A DNA stretch of 64,000 nucleotides from Bacteroidales bacterium (GTDB lineage: Bacteria > Bacteroidota > Bacteroidia > Bacteroidales > VadinHA17). The translations under genes were made by a program, and so were the position numbers. The notes below the pieces were generated by a model. That model ran no database searches, was not told the origin of the DNA, and saw only the letters and a program-made list of their open reading frames with translations. The stretch's first letter is position 1, and every line of letters begins with the position of its first letter. This document shows, in pieces, positions 55,362-64,000 of this stretch. The stretch is from assembly GCA_009877105.1 (NCBI GenBank), contig WXFD01000010.1:84875-148874 (forward strand), given 5' to 3'.

Positions 55362-55376
55362 TCAGATCACCCCGAC
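55362..55376 (+). repeat. Direct repeat, right copy (att-like)
   Basis: TCAGATCACCCCGAC, identical to the tRNA-Pro 3' end at 53206-53220. The surrounding bases differ on both sides, so only these 15 nt are shared. Confidence 0.8.
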
Positions 55377-55380
55377 CGGA

Positions 55381-55412
55381 AGGGAGTCAGGAGTTAGTGA
55401 CTCCCTTTTTTT
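55381..55412 (+). terminator. Strong terminator, probably the original tRNA-Pro terminator
   Basis: AGGGAGTCA (55381-55389) and TGACTCCCT (55398-55406) form a 9-bp stem with an 8-nt loop and a run of seven T. It begins 5 nt after the right att-like repeat, with no gene ending just before it on the plus strand. Confidence 0.85.
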
Positions 55413-55482
55413 ATAGAAATATAATATTTTACCAGCGTTCCATTGAACCTTCAGCAGCAAAACGAACGTAATGAAATTTTAA

Positions 55483-55490
55483 TATCTTTG
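55483..55490 (+). promoter_or_regulatory. Bacteroidota -7 element (TATCTTTG) for the APC permease
   Basis: TATCTTTG matches TAnnTTTG, 40 nt before the ATG at 55530. It lies inside the longer frame that starts at 55443 and so argues for the shorter start. Confidence 0.5.
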
Positions 55491-55529
55491 GTCCTTCAAT
55501 CAATAACCTGTAAACAAAAATCTCCGATT

Positions 55530-56903
55530 ATGGGCGACACTATGAACTCCATGCAGGGACCCGGATTAAAAAGGGTTCTGAGGCTACCGGCTTTGGTCCT
55601 TTATGGCATAATACTTATACAGCCCACAGCTCCGATGCCATTGTTCGGGGCAGCGAGCAACCTTTCGAACGGACATGTCGTAACAACCATTCTCATCGGA
55701 ATGGCAGCCATGCTTCTTACGGCAATAAGTTACGGCCGTATGGCAAATGCATATCCCAATGCCGGTTCCGCCTACACCTATGTCAGCAGGGAGATCCATC
55801 CGTCGCTCGGATACCTTATCGGCTGGGGTATGATCTTTGATTATGTAATGAATCCGGTCATCTGTGTGATATGGGCAAGCAAGGCGGCTATGAATTTTAT
55901 TCCCGAAATACCTTTCGCAGTATTTGCAGTCTTTTTCGCTGTTCTGTTCACCATGATGAATCTCCGGGGCATTGAGGCAAGTGCCCGTACAAATTCTGTA
56001 ATAGCAGCCGGCCTTGGAGTTGTGATCCTGCTTTTCCTCGGATCGGCGATCCGTTATCTTTTTTATCATCCCCCGGTTGGGGTAAGTGCCTGGACAAAGC
56101 CTTTCTACAATCCCGAAACCTTTTCCTTCAAGGCGGTTTCCACGGGAGCTTCACTTGCAGTGCTTACCTATATAGGATTTGACGGTATTTCGACATTGTC
56201 GGAAGAAGTGCACAATCCTCGCCGTAATATTCTGCGGGCATCGGTCCTGGTATGCCTCATCACGGGGATACTGGCTTCCATCCAGGTATACTTTGCACAG
56301 CTTGTCTGGCCCGAAACCACTTTCCCGGAGCAGGATACGGCATTCGTCTTTGTAGCGGGGAAAGCAGGGGGACAGTGGCTCTTCCATACGATAAACATAG
56401 CCCTGCTCATTGCCACCATCGGTTCAGGTTCGGGTGCCCATCTCGGCGCCGGGCGCCTCCTCTACGGAATGGGCCGCGACAATGCCATACCAAAAAAATT
56501 CTTTTCAGCAGTCAATCCCCGCACAAGGATCCCGAGCAACAATATAATCCTTGTCGGGGTATTCGTCCTGATTGGGGCCTTCACCCTCTCCTACCCCCTG
56601 GGAGCCCAGCTGCTTAACTTCGGAGCCCTGATTGCTTTCATGGGAGTGAACGTTTCTGCCTTTGTAAGGTATTACCTGCGCGGGGAAAAGAAAAGTATCT
56701 GGCCATTCATCCTTCCCGTACTGGGCTTTCTTGTGTGCCTCTACCTGTGGCTCAGCCTTGGCACCAAAGCCAAAATTGTCGGAATTTGCTGGCTCACACT
56801 CGGAGTGCTCTATGGTGCATGGAAAACATCGTGGTTCAGAAAACCGCTCCAGTTTGCAAAGATCGACAACGGAGAGGATTCATCAGCTGCTGCCGCATCA
56901 TGA
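55530..56903 (+). CDS. APC-superfamily amino acid permease
   Basis: A 457-residue inner-membrane carrier with about 12 helices. I use the ATG at 55530 (MGDTMNSMQGPGLKRVLRLPALVLYGIILIQPTAPMPLFG); a second ATG at 55542 is possible. APC features are the LxxxxxxxxGxxxxxPxxxFG-type first helix, AYTYVSREIHPSLGYLIGWGMIFDYVMNP, the helix-6 region LAVLTYIGFDGISTLSEEVHNPRRNI and GRLLYGMGRDNAIPKKFFSAVNPRTRIPSNN. The substrate cannot be read from sequence. It begins a new transcription unit just past the islet. Confidence 0.9.
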   Translation: MGDTMNSMQGPGLKRVLRLPALVLYGIILIQPTAPMPLFGAASNLSNGHVVTTILIGMAAMLLTAISYGRMANAYPNAGSAYTYVSREIHPSLGYLIGWGMIFDYVMNPVICVIWASKAAMNFIPEIPFAVFAVFFAVLFTMMNLRGIEASARTNSVIAAGLGVVILLFLGSAIRYLFYHPPVGVSAWTKPFYNPETFSFKAVSTGASLAVLTYIGFDGISTLSEEVHNPRRNILRASVLVCLITGILASIQVYFAQLVWPETTFPEQDTAFVFVAGKAGGQWLFHTINIALLIATIGSGSGAHLGAGRLLYGMGRDNAIPKKFFSAVNPRTRIPSNNIILVGVFVLIGAFTLSYPLGAQLLNFGALIAFMGVNVSAFVRYYLRGEKKSIWPFILPVLGFLVCLYLWLSLGTKAKIVGICWLTLGVLYGAWKTSWFRKPLQFAKIDNGEDSSAAAAS

Positions 56904-57320
56904 TGAAGTCCCACACAGGCTGATATGCAAAAACATGCAATTCAGCCTTGCTTCCGGGGAAATACATGCTCATATACTGTCCCTTCCGGATCAGGTTATC
57001 TTTTAATCATATCTGACTGTTACCCGGATTGATAGGTTCTGCTTCCTTTTTCCATTCACCTGACACCAGGAAACATGAGAAATCCGTACCGGTATGTTTT
57101 CTGACCCGGACCAACGGTGAAATCTCAAATCCAGCCGTCATGTTTTTAACCATTCGTTAATTCAAACCGGGTATCCGTTGAATATGTCTTTTCTGCTAAC
57201 CGCTGAAAACATAATTTCGGGATAGGATTTAAAAAACTCCGGGGAATGAATATCCGTCCGGACAAACGGATAGAAAAAGTGAGTTCCCTGTATTATTAAT
57301 TTTAATTAAAACATTAAACC
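56904..57320. other. 417-nt gap, no gene seen
   Basis: No credible coding frame. A 6-bp inverted repeat (ATCCGT 57252-57257, ACGGAT 57266-57271) is present, and an AT-rich stretch lies just before the next gene. No full promoter match was found. Confidence 0.45.
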
Positions 57321-57806
57321 ATGAAAAGAATGATTTTGGCAGCAATTATTGCAGCAGGATCCGGTGCTGCTGCATTTGCAGGCAAATTTATTGCCGAAGG
57401 AAAGAGTTTTACCCCGCTGGGTAGCTACAGGATTGAATTGTCTGACAAGCACTTTACCATGAAAGGAGAGAATTGCAGAACTTATATTATCAAATATGAA
57501 AACTCACCCATGGAAGTTACGGTTGCAGTTCGCAATGAACAAAATTGCCGGAGATATCTCGTACTGTCCGACAAGCTTTCTGTACAGTATGTTTGCAAAA
57601 GCAATCTTTTCGGAGTCAAGAAACTCGGAAAGGAGTTTGCGAAAGATGGCCTGGTCACTGAACCCGGGGAAATCAACATGAATGAATATTTACATCAGAA
57701 AGTTATCAGTCGGGGTACATGGAGTGAGGTTGAAGCCGCCCAGCTAATTGCTTCTTATTTTCCCATGCTGTTCAATGACATTGACGATGTCATGGCATTG
57801 AAATAA
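57321..57806 (+). CDS. Small secreted protein of unknown function
   Basis: A 161-residue protein with a signal peptide (MKRMILAAIIAAGSGAAAFAGK). The mature part has four Cys (GENCRTY, EQNCRRY, VQYVCKSN) and looks beta-rich in its first half (FTPLGSYRIELSDKHFTMKGENCRTYIIKYENSPMEVTVAV). No family recognised. It stands alone, convergent with the LytTR regulator, and shares a terminator with it. Confidence 0.75.
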   Translation: MKRMILAAIIAAGSGAAAFAGKFIAEGKSFTPLGSYRIELSDKHFTMKGENCRTYIIKYENSPMEVTVAVRNEQNCRRYLVLSDKLSVQYVCKSNLFGVKKLGKEFAKDGLVTEPGEINMNEYLHQKVISRGTWSEVEAAQLIASYFPMLFNDIDDVMALK

Positions 57807-57848
57807 GATCTTAAAGGCCGTGAGGCTGCTAAGTTTAGGTTTGAATTG

Positions 57849-57876
57849 AAAAGGGGCCCGCTGCGGGTCCCTTTTT
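57849..57876. terminator. Bidirectional terminator
   Basis: A GC-rich stem (AAGGGGCCCGC with GCGGGTCCCTT, one mismatch) has A-rich and T-rich flanks on its two sides. It separates the convergent small secreted protein gene and the LytTR regulator gene. Confidence 0.75.
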
Positions 57877-58639
57877 AACCTTTAAATCTCGACATCTTAT
57901 CCAGAAAAATATCTTTCCTGTTTCTTGAAACCGGTACGAGCGATCCGTCCGACATTTCTATATAACCCCCGTCCCTGCGGATAAATTTCTTCACGAATCT
58001 CAGGTTTATCAGGTGTGAATTATGAGGACGGAAAAAACAGCGGTCGCCGAGAAGCTCCTGGAACTCCTTCAGATGCCGTGAAACCAGCATCTTACGCTCG
58101 CCGGCAATGAAGAACCATGAATAGCTCCTGTCGGCTTCAATTCTGATTATGTCCTTCGGATTGAGGTATTCCATTCCGTCTGAAGTCGGTATTGCCAGCC
58201 GTGAGGGCATGGGCGACCTGAGGTTTTCCATCAGTGCCCTGAAGCTTTCATTTGACTGATGAGACTTCCCCGTTCTCTTTTTTATTACCCTGCCGACAGC
58301 TTCAATGAACTCATTAATGTTTATGGGTTTCAGGATATAATCGACTGCGCTGAATTTGATTGCCCTGATCGCATAGTGGTTGAATGCTGTTATAAATATT
58401 ACCTCGAAATCCTTCTCGGGATAATGCTTGAGCAGGTCAAAGCCCGATCCATTCGGCATTTCAACATCCAGGAAGACTAGATCAGGCTGAGTTCTGTTTA
58501 TTATCTCCACACCCTGGGAAACATTGCAGGCCTTTCCCACCACTTCCAGGCTGGTGCAGAATTCGCCGATAATAGTGTTGATGAAATCAACCGCATCCGG
58601 TTCATCATCGATAATTACACTCCTGATCTTTTTTGTCAT
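57875..58639 (-). CDS. LytTR-family response regulator
   Basis: A 254-residue two-component regulator. The receiver domain (residues 5-120) has acidic D11/D12, phospho-acceptor D58 (LVFLDVEMPNGSGFD), the Thr in VIFITAF and Lys in YILKPI. The C-terminal LytTR DNA-binding domain has MEYLNPKDIIRIEADRSYSWFFI and FFRPHNSHLINLRFVKKFIRRDGGYIEMSDGSLVPVSRNRKDIF. It follows the histidine kinase with a 4-nt ATGA overlap, so the two form a cognate pair. Target genes are unknown. Confidence 0.95.
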   Translation of the reverse strand: MTKKIRSVIIDDEPDAVDFINTIIGEFCTSLEVVGKACNVSQGVEIINRTQPDLVFLDVEMPNGSGFDLLKHYPEKDFEVIFITAFNHYAIRAIKFSAVDYILKPININEFIEAVGRVIKKRTGKSHQSNESFRALMENLRSPMPSRLAIPTSDGMEYLNPKDIIRIEADRSYSWFFIAGERKMLVSRHLKEFQELLGDRCFFRPHNSHLINLRFVKKFIRRDGGYIEMSDGSLVPVSRNRKDIFLDKMSRFKG

Positions 58640-60597
58640 GTCATAACGGGTATATGTATTTCAACCCTGGTGCCTGCCGGCTTTCCATTTTCATTTTTCA
58701 GATCGGTACAGACCGTTTTCAGACTTGTTCCATAGAGTTCATTCATCAGATCAATCCGTGAACTTGTGATCTGAGTGCCGAGAGAATTGTAATTTCTTTC
58801 CCTGCTGAGGCTTCTCTCCCTCGCTGCCGCCCGGCCAATACCGTTATCCTCGATTGTGCATAAAATGTGATCCTCACTCAGTTTCAGGTCAATCCTTATG
58901 ATCCCTGTCTCTTCCAGCGGTACAATACCGTGACAGATTGAATTCTCGACATAGGGTTGTATCAGCATTGCGGGGACGCGGTAGATCAACGGATCTATTT
59001 CCCTGTCCACATTGATCTCATAGAGAAATTTGTCCCTGAACCTTATACTTTCCAGTTCGAGGTAAAGGGTAAGGGCATCAAGTTCATCACTGAGCGGCAC
59101 CATAGTATGTCGTGAATTATCCAGCACCTTGCGGATCAGATTTGCGAATTTGGTCAGGTAGGTATTTGTAGCCAGCCTGTCGTGCTGATACATGTAATAC
59201 TGAATGGAATTAAGGGTATTGAATATGAAATGCGGATTCATCTGCTGCCTGAGATTTGCCTGGGTGATTTCAGAAATCTTCTGCTTCATTTCACTAATCC
59301 TTTTTTTGTTCCTGAGCTGAGCCTGTCGATAAACCAGAACCCCCAGAAATGATGACAGAATAACCAGTCCGGCGAAGCCCCATATCAGGAGGCGGTGGTT
59401 CTTCAGCATCAGGGTGAGCATTTCTGCTTCCTTCCTGTGTGTGTCGGCATCGTACCTTACGCGCACATCGGTCAATCCCTGGGTTGTGGACTTCATAAGA
59501 TAAAGGTCGTTGTACTTTTTAAACCTGACATAAGCCTGAAAAGCCTTTGAAGTATCCTCCTGGTCCAGATACATCTTGCTCATATCCTCATAAATCCATC
59601 TGAGATTATATACATCATCAGCTATATTTCCCTGTTCGACAGCTTTTTTATAATATTTTTCCGACTCCTGGTATTCCCGCAGATCCCTGTAAATTGTGCC
59701 TATGTTGCCCAGTGAGTTTGCGGAAGTTTCGTAATTCCGGGAGGGAAGACTGTATCTGAGTGAACGGTTATAATTTGCAAGCGATGAATCATACATTCCC
59801 TCAAGATAGAAATTCCAACCTGAGTTTGCATAGGCTTGTGAAATCAGGCTGGTGTCATTCAATGCAACCGATATCCTGAGGCTTACCCTGAACAACGAGT
59901 CGGCCCTGAAGAAATTCCTTCCAGCTGACAAAGATGAATCTCCGCAAAATGATGTACCCAGTCTGTAACAACCATCAGCAACAATCCGAAGATCGTTTTC
60001 CTCATAGCCGGAGTTAATCATATTCAAGAGACTACTGCGAAGGCCGTCCCTGTCACCCAGACTTTCATAGACAGAGGCTTTAGCAAGGCAGGACCTGGCA
60101 TCAAGTCCTTTCAGTCCGTATTTTCTTGAAATTGCAATGGCCCGGTCAAGACTTTCAAGGCTTTCTTTGTATGAACCGATGCGTTGATAGTATTTTCCGA
60201 AGAAAATATTTGTTTTCGCCTGAACAGAATATTCCCTTTTATTTGTTGACTTTTCCAGGGCAAAGGCTGCTTCTCCGGCAGCAGCGCCCAAATCACCGGA
60301 AATAAACAGAAGTTCCGCGGAAAGAAGATGCAGTTGTGATGGAATCTCCATGTTTTTCCCCCGGTAAATCAGAAGGGCACTGTCAAGATTCTGCTTTGCC
60401 TTTTCAATGTTTTCAGGTTTGTCAAGATACCTGAAGCCTTCCCTGACAAGCTGATTCACTGCTGACGTATCTGAACGGATCCCCGAAGACAATCGTGAAA
60501 CCGGGGAACACTCCGCTTTCCTTGCCATATCCCGGATACAGGATGTATGATTGCAGGCTGGCAATAACAGGATGATCAGATATACGACAGCTTTCAT
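58636..60597 (-). CDS. Sensor histidine kinase with extracytoplasmic TPR domain
   Basis: A 653-residue LytS/YpdA-type kinase. Residues 1-15 are a lipoprotein-type signal (IILLLPAC). Residues about 45-375 are TPR repeats (KYYQRIGSYKESLESLDRAIAIS; NSLGNIGTIYRDLREYQESEKYYKKAVEQG). One membrane helix spans 402-424. The His_kinase domain has H456 in NPHFIFNTLNSIQYYMYQ, and the ATPase domain has LIQPYVENSICHG and IEDNGIGRAAA. The TPR domain should sit outside the inner membrane and sense a protein or peptide. It is the first gene of the pair with the regulator. Confidence 0.93.
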   Translation of the reverse strand: MKAVVYLIILLLPACNHTSCIRDMARKAECSPVSRLSSGIRSDTSAVNQLVREGFRYLDKPENIEKAKQNLDSALLIYRGKNMEIPSQLHLLSAELLFISGDLGAAAGEAAFALEKSTNKREYSVQAKTNIFFGKYYQRIGSYKESLESLDRAIAISRKYGLKGLDARSCLAKASVYESLGDRDGLRSSLLNMINSGYEENDLRIVADGCYRLGTSFCGDSSLSAGRNFFRADSLFRVSLRISVALNDTSLISQAYANSGWNFYLEGMYDSSLANYNRSLRYSLPSRNYETSANSLGNIGTIYRDLREYQESEKYYKKAVEQGNIADDVYNLRWIYEDMSKMYLDQEDTSKAFQAYVRFKKYNDLYLMKSTTQGLTDVRVRYDADTHRKEAEMLTLMLKNHRLLIWGFAGLVILSSFLGVLVYRQAQLRNKKRISEMKQKISEITQANLRQQMNPHFIFNTLNSIQYYMYQHDRLATNTYLTKFANLIRKVLDNSRHTMVPLSDELDALTLYLELESIRFRDKFLYEINVDREIDPLIYRVPAMLIQPYVENSICHGIVPLEETGIIRIDLKLSEDHILCTIEDNGIGRAAARERSLSRERNYNSLGTQITSSRIDLMNELYGTSLKTVCTDLKNENGKPAGTRVEIHIPVMT

Positions 60598-60872
60598 TTA
60601 TTTGTTGCCAAAGAATATTTGCAGCTGAAATGAATATTTCCAGGTATCTGAAATGTACTTTATAAACCGATCTCTCATCGCTGATATAACCAAGCAATTT
60701 ACGAATTAAGCATGGAATAAGATGTAAATCTTAACGGATGGCTATTTTGAGTCAACAAAATACAGGTTTCTGACAATAATTGTAACCGTAAATAATAAAT
60801 TCCAATTATTTGTTAAATTTAATCCCATTTTCATATTCAGGCTGTTTATTATATAATCTCAAATTAACACCC

Positions 60873-61706
60873 ATGAAATCAATCAATTTGACATTGAAGG
60901 CATTAATGAGTGCATCATTTTTGCTTTTCTCGGTTCTGGTCAGCGGCCAGCAGCAAAGTCCGGCGGCTACATTTGAACCGCAGGTCGGGCAGCAAGGCAA
61001 GGATGTGGTATGGGTTCCCACTCCCCAGGAACTTGTGAATAAAATGCTGGAAATAGCACATGTCGGTCCGTCCGACTTTGTTATTGACCTTGGGTCGGGA
61101 GATGGAAGAACGGTGATTTCAGCTGCAAAACTGGGAGCCAGGGCGCTCGGCGTAGAATTCAATCCTGATATGGTTGCACTTTCAAGGAGCAATGCCAGGA
61201 AAGAAGGTATGAATCATCTTGCGGAATTTGTCGAAGGCGATCTCTTTGAAACCGATCTTTCAAAGGCAACAGTGATTACCATGTTCCTGCTGCCGGAGAT
61301 CAATCTCAGGCTCCGCCCGAAACTGCTTGAACTGAAACCCGGTACCAGGATTGTTTCAAACACATTTACAATGGGCGACTGGCAGGAAGATGTGGAAGCA
61401 ACCACCGACGAGAACTGGAACAGCTGGAACCAGGCTCATTTATGGATCGTTCCCGCAAAGGTTGAAGGAACATGGAAAACGGGCAACGGCGAACTTAAGC
61501 TGACCCAGAAATACCAGATGCTGGAAGGTTCTTATATTTCAGGAGGGAAAGAATCCAGGATCAGGGAGGGACGCATGAAGGGAGATATAATAAGCCTGAC
61601 TATCAATGATCGTATATATACCGGCCGGGTTCAGGGTAATAGAATAGAGGGCAATATTGCAGACAGTTCGGGCAACAGTCTTAGGGAATGGACAGCCACC
61701 CGCTGA
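60873..61706 (+). CDS. SAM-dependent methyltransferase with signal peptide and C-terminal beta domain
   Basis: A 277-residue class I methyltransferase. The ATG at 60873 (MKSINLTLKALMSASFLLFSVLVSGQQ) gives a clear signal peptide; a longer frame to 60810 is not supported. The SAM site is FVIDLGSGDGRTVISAAKLGARALGVEFNPDMV, followed by GDLFETDLSKATVITMFLLPE. After about residue 200, LWIVPAKVEGTWKTGNGELKLTQKYQMLEGSYISGGKESR ... GRVQGNRIEGNI resembles a small beta-barrel. An exported SAM enzyme is puzzling because SAM is made in the cytoplasm; it may be anchored by its N-terminus instead. Target unknown. Confidence 0.85.
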   Translation: MKSINLTLKALMSASFLLFSVLVSGQQQSPAATFEPQVGQQGKDVVWVPTPQELVNKMLEIAHVGPSDFVIDLGSGDGRTVISAAKLGARALGVEFNPDMVALSRSNARKEGMNHLAEFVEGDLFETDLSKATVITMFLLPEINLRLRPKLLELKPGTRIVSNTFTMGDWQEDVEATTDENWNSWNQAHLWIVPAKVEGTWKTGNGELKLTQKYQMLEGSYISGGKESRIREGRMKGDIISLTINDRIYTGRVQGNRIEGNIADSSGNSLREWTATR

Positions 61707-61731
61707 ATGGTTGCTCTACCGGTATTGTGAT

Positions 61732-63744
61732 TTACCTGGATTTTAGCAGTTTCTGAAGTTCGGCAAGTTCATCCCTGAATCTGGCAGCCTGGATGAAATC
61801 AAGCTCAGCAGCGGCCTTTTCCATACTTTTTCTGGTTTTTTCGGCTGCTTTTTCCAGTGCTTGCCTGCTCATGTATCGAACAACCGGATCAGCAGCCAGA
61901 TCAATACGCTCCGGCCCGGTATAGGCCCTGACATTGACCCCTTTACGGCTGAGCCCGCTTAAAATTGTACCGGTCTTTTTAATAATCTGCGAAGGGGTAA
62001 TTCCCATCTCTTCATTGTATTTCATCTGCTTTGCCCTTCGGCGGTTTGTTTCATCGATCGTTTCCTGCATGCTTCCCGTCACTGTATCTGCATACATTAT
62101 TACCTTGCCGTTAAGGTTCCTTGCAGCTCTTCCCGCAGTCTGGGTCAGTGATCTTGCTGATCTCAGGAATCCTTCCTTGTCAGCATCGAGTATTGCCACA
62201 AGCGAAACTTCAGGCAGGTCAAGGCCTTCCCTCAGCAGGTTGACCCCGACCAGCACATCAAAGGTACCGCTCCTGAGTCCTTCCATAATATCGATCCGTT
62301 CAAGGGTGTCAATATCGGAATGGATGTAGCGGCACCTGATATCATATTTCATGAGATATGATGCCAGTTCTTCGGCCATTCGCTTGGTGATGGTGGTAAC
62401 GAGGGTTCTTTCGCCCAGGCCGGTCCTCTGCCTGATTTCAGCCATAAGATCATCGATCTGGTTAAGACTGGGTCTGACCTCTATCGGAGGATCCAGGAGA
62501 CCCGTTGGCCTGATCACCTGATCTACAATGATCCCTTCACTTTTTTCAAGTTCATAATCTGCCGGAGTGGCGCTTACCATTATTGTCTGGCCCGTCAAGG
62601 CCTCAAACTCCTCCATACGCATGGGTCTGTTATCAAGTGCGGCAGGAAGCCTGAAACCATATTCCACCAGGGTCTGTTTCCTCGAGTGGTCGCCGCCGTA
62701 CATGGCCCTTATCTGCGGTACGCTCACGTGACTTTCATCGATAACGGTAATAAAATCATCCGGGAAAAAATCCAGCAGGCAAAAGGGCCTGGTCCCGGGA
62801 CTACGGCCGTCAAAATAACGCGAATAATTTTCAATGCCGCTGCAGTATCCGAGTTCCCTGATCATTTCAAGATCGTAAAGAACCCTCTGCTCAAGTCTTT
62901 TGGCTTCTTCCTTCCTGCCAATATCAATAAAATGCGCGACCTGTCCTGCAAGGTCATCCTGGATATCCCGTATGGCCTGATTGATCCTTTCACGTGTTGT
63001 TACAAATATGTTGGCCGGGTAAACGATATATTCATTTAGTATTTCAATCCGCTGGCCGCTCACAGGATCAAAGGAGGAGATCTCCTCGACCTGATCCCCG
63101 AAAAAAACCAGTCGCACCGCCTGGTCCGCGTAAGCAGGAAAAATATCAACGGTATCACCCCTTACCCTGAATGTTCCGTGCCTGAACTCCATCTCATTTC
63201 TTGAATAAAGGCTTTCAACAAGCTTCCTGAGGAAATGATTCCTACCTATGTTCTGCCCCTGCCTTATATGAATGGTGTTCGACTGGAGATCATCCGGATT
63301 GCCGATACCATAAATGCATGAGATTGAAGATACAACAATAACATCCCGCCTGCCGGAAAGAAGGGCCGATGTGGCGCTGAGCCTAAGTTTTTCAATTTCG
63401 TCATTGATCGACAGGTCCTTTTCTATGTAGGTATCGGTAACCGGGATATATGCTTCTGGCTGATAATAATCGTAATATGACACAAAGTATTCAACCCTGT
63501 TTTCGGGGAAGAACTGCCGGAACTCACCGTAAAGCTGGGCTGCAAGGGTTTTATTATGGCTGAGGACCAGTGCCGGCCGCTGTACTTTTTCTATTACATT
63601 GGCAATGGTGAATGTCTTACCTGATCCGGTTACACCAAGCAGTGTCTGATAGTGCACTCCCTTGTTCAATCCGTCTACCAGCTGCTTTATCGCTTCCGGC
63701 TGGTCACCCGTCGGCTGAAAATCCGATATGAGCCTGAACTCCAT
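61732..63744 (-). CDS. uvrB: Excinuclease ABC subunit B (UvrB)
   Basis: A 670-residue helicase-like damage-verification subunit of nucleotide excision repair. Walker A is [10 protein letters not shown], the beta-hairpin region includes [12 protein letters not shown], and the helicase motifs [39 protein letters not shown] and QTAGRAARN are present. The C-terminal UVR motif is [26 protein letters not shown]. Full length. Confidence 0.98.
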   Translation of the reverse strand: MEFRLISDFQPTGDQPEAIKQLVDGLNKGVHYQTLLGVTGSGKTFTIANVIEKVQRPALVLSHNKTLAAQLYGEFRQFFPENRVEYFVSYYDYYQPEAYIPVTDTYIEKDLSINDEIEKLRLSATSALLSGRRDVIVVSSISCIYGIGNPDDLQSNTIHIRQGQNIGRNHFLRKLVESLYSRNEMEFRHGTFRVRGDTVDIFPAYADQAVRLVFFGDQVEEISSFDPVSGQRIEILNEYIVYPANIFVTTRERINQAIRDIQDDLAGQVAHFIDIGRKEEAKRLEQRVLYDLEMIRELGYCSGIENYSRYFDGRSPGTRPFCLLDFFPDDFITVIDESHVSVPQIRAMYGGDHSRKQTLVEYGFRLPAALDNRPMRMEEFEALTGQTIMVSATPADYELEKSEGIIVDQVIRPTGLLDPPIEVRPSLNQIDDLMAEIRQRTGLGERTLVTTITKRMAEELASYLMKYDIRCRYIHSDIDTLERIDIMEGLRSGTFDVLVGVNLLREGLDLPEVSLVAILDADKEGFLRSARSLTQTAGRAARNLNGKVIMYADTVTGSMQETIDETNRRRAKQMKYNEEMGITPSQIIKKTGTILSGLSRKGVNVRAYTGPERIDLAADPVVRYMSRQALEKAAEKTRKSMEKAAAELDFIQAARFRDELAELQKLLKSR

Positions 63745-63751
63745 TTAAGTG

Positions 63752-63759
63752 CAAAATTA
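63752..63759 (-). promoter_or_regulatory. Bacteroidota -7 element (TAATTTTG) for uvrB
   Basis: The minus strand reads TAATTTTG, only 8 nt before the uvrB ATG at 63744. Transcription would begin within a few bases of the start codon. No -33 TTTG is found at proper spacing. Confidence 0.4.
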
Positions 63760-64000
63760 GCCGTTCTTCTCCTATTATTGAATCATATTTATCAAATACT
63801 GGCAACCCTGAAATTCTGTCAAAAGTATTTGTTTTTTGATCAAAAATGTCTGGATTTTTTAATTTCTAATTAGTATCAATAGTTCGTTAAAGTTTTAAGC
63901 GGCCATAGTGCCGTATAATATAAGTTCTCTGACATATTTCTGATTTTTGGTAGAGTATGGGTAAATACCGAACACGTCAAAAAATCGATTAAGCATTAAT

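Larger units (their letters stand above)
53206..55376. mobile_element. Putative 2.16-kb tRNA-Pro-inserted islet carrying a CstA-type gene
   Basis: The segment is bounded by 15-bp direct repeats: the real tRNA 3' end on the left and a detached copy on the right. A strong terminator follows the right copy within 5 nt, where a tRNA terminator belongs; a different terminator now follows the tRNA itself. This is the layout expected after site-specific integration into a tRNA gene. The contents are one minus-strand transporter gene and one small open frame. No integrase is visible, so the element is a remnant or was mobilised in trans. It also looks more AT-rich than the flanking genes by eye. Confidence 0.65.

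Overview
The window looks like a chromosomal segment of a Bacteroidota bacterium, probably an environmental or gut relative of the Bacteroidales/Marinilabiliales. The evidence is a SusC/SusD pair, several TAnnTTTG (-7) promoter elements typical of the Bacteroidota primary sigma factor, a housekeeping run bamD-rpoZ-coaBC-DUF4835-recN-fabI with the Bacteroidota form of omega, and many Tat-exported Gfo/Idh/MocA oxidoreductases. No phage, plasmid origin or CRISPR array was seen.

Bases 1-36,600 are a large carbohydrate-utilisation region. After the tail of an ABC exporter and a secreted GH35 beta-galactosidase comes a minus-strand run reading uxaC, fructuronate-reductase-type SDR, LarA-like racemase, Gfo/Idh oxidoreductase, 6-phosphogluconate dehydrogenase, hexuronate-type MFS carrier, tagaturonate epimerase and a Tat-exported TIM-barrel protein. 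Divergent from it is a plus-strand run: kduI, kduD, a ceramidase-fold protein with an inserted propeller-like segment, a Tat-exported DegT aminotransferase, a lipoprotein, an Asp-box propeller protein, three Gfo/Idh proteins and an alpha/beta hydrolase. A second DegT aminotransferase and a DoxX/Tat/aldo-keto-reductase-like fusion lie on the minus strand, back to back with susC-susD. Together these encode uptake and breakdown of a uronic-acid-containing glycan. UxaC plus tagaturonate epimerase plus the SDR would funnel both glucuronate and galacturonate to mannonate, and KduI/KduD handle unsaturated uronates. UxuA, KdgK and KdgA are not in the window. Five Tat-type signals in this one region suggest an extracytoplasmic redox and aminotransfer branch that I cannot assign to a described pathway.

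Bases 36,600-52,900 are mostly core functions: a small lipoprotein gene with a 1,049-bp IS982-like element just upstream, hutI, an Omp85-type barrel, a DUF819 membrane protein, the fabI-to-bamD operon (minus strand), an alpha-oxoamine synthase, an orphan TorD-like chaperone, a START-domain protein and trxB.

Bases 53,100-55,400 hold tRNA-Pro(GGG) followed by a 2.16-kb islet. A 15-bp copy of the tRNA 3' end lies at its far side, just before what appears to be the tRNA's original terminator. The islet carries a CstA-type transporter and no visible integrase. From there to the end are an APC permease, a small secreted protein, a LytTR regulator with a TPR histidine kinase, a methyltransferase with a signal peptide, and uvrB.

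Two genes are broken as written. susC has an in-frame TAA with homology continuing in the same frame, and coaBC has a frameshift at a run of 11 A. Either may be a real lesion, a recoding or slippage site, or a consensus error.
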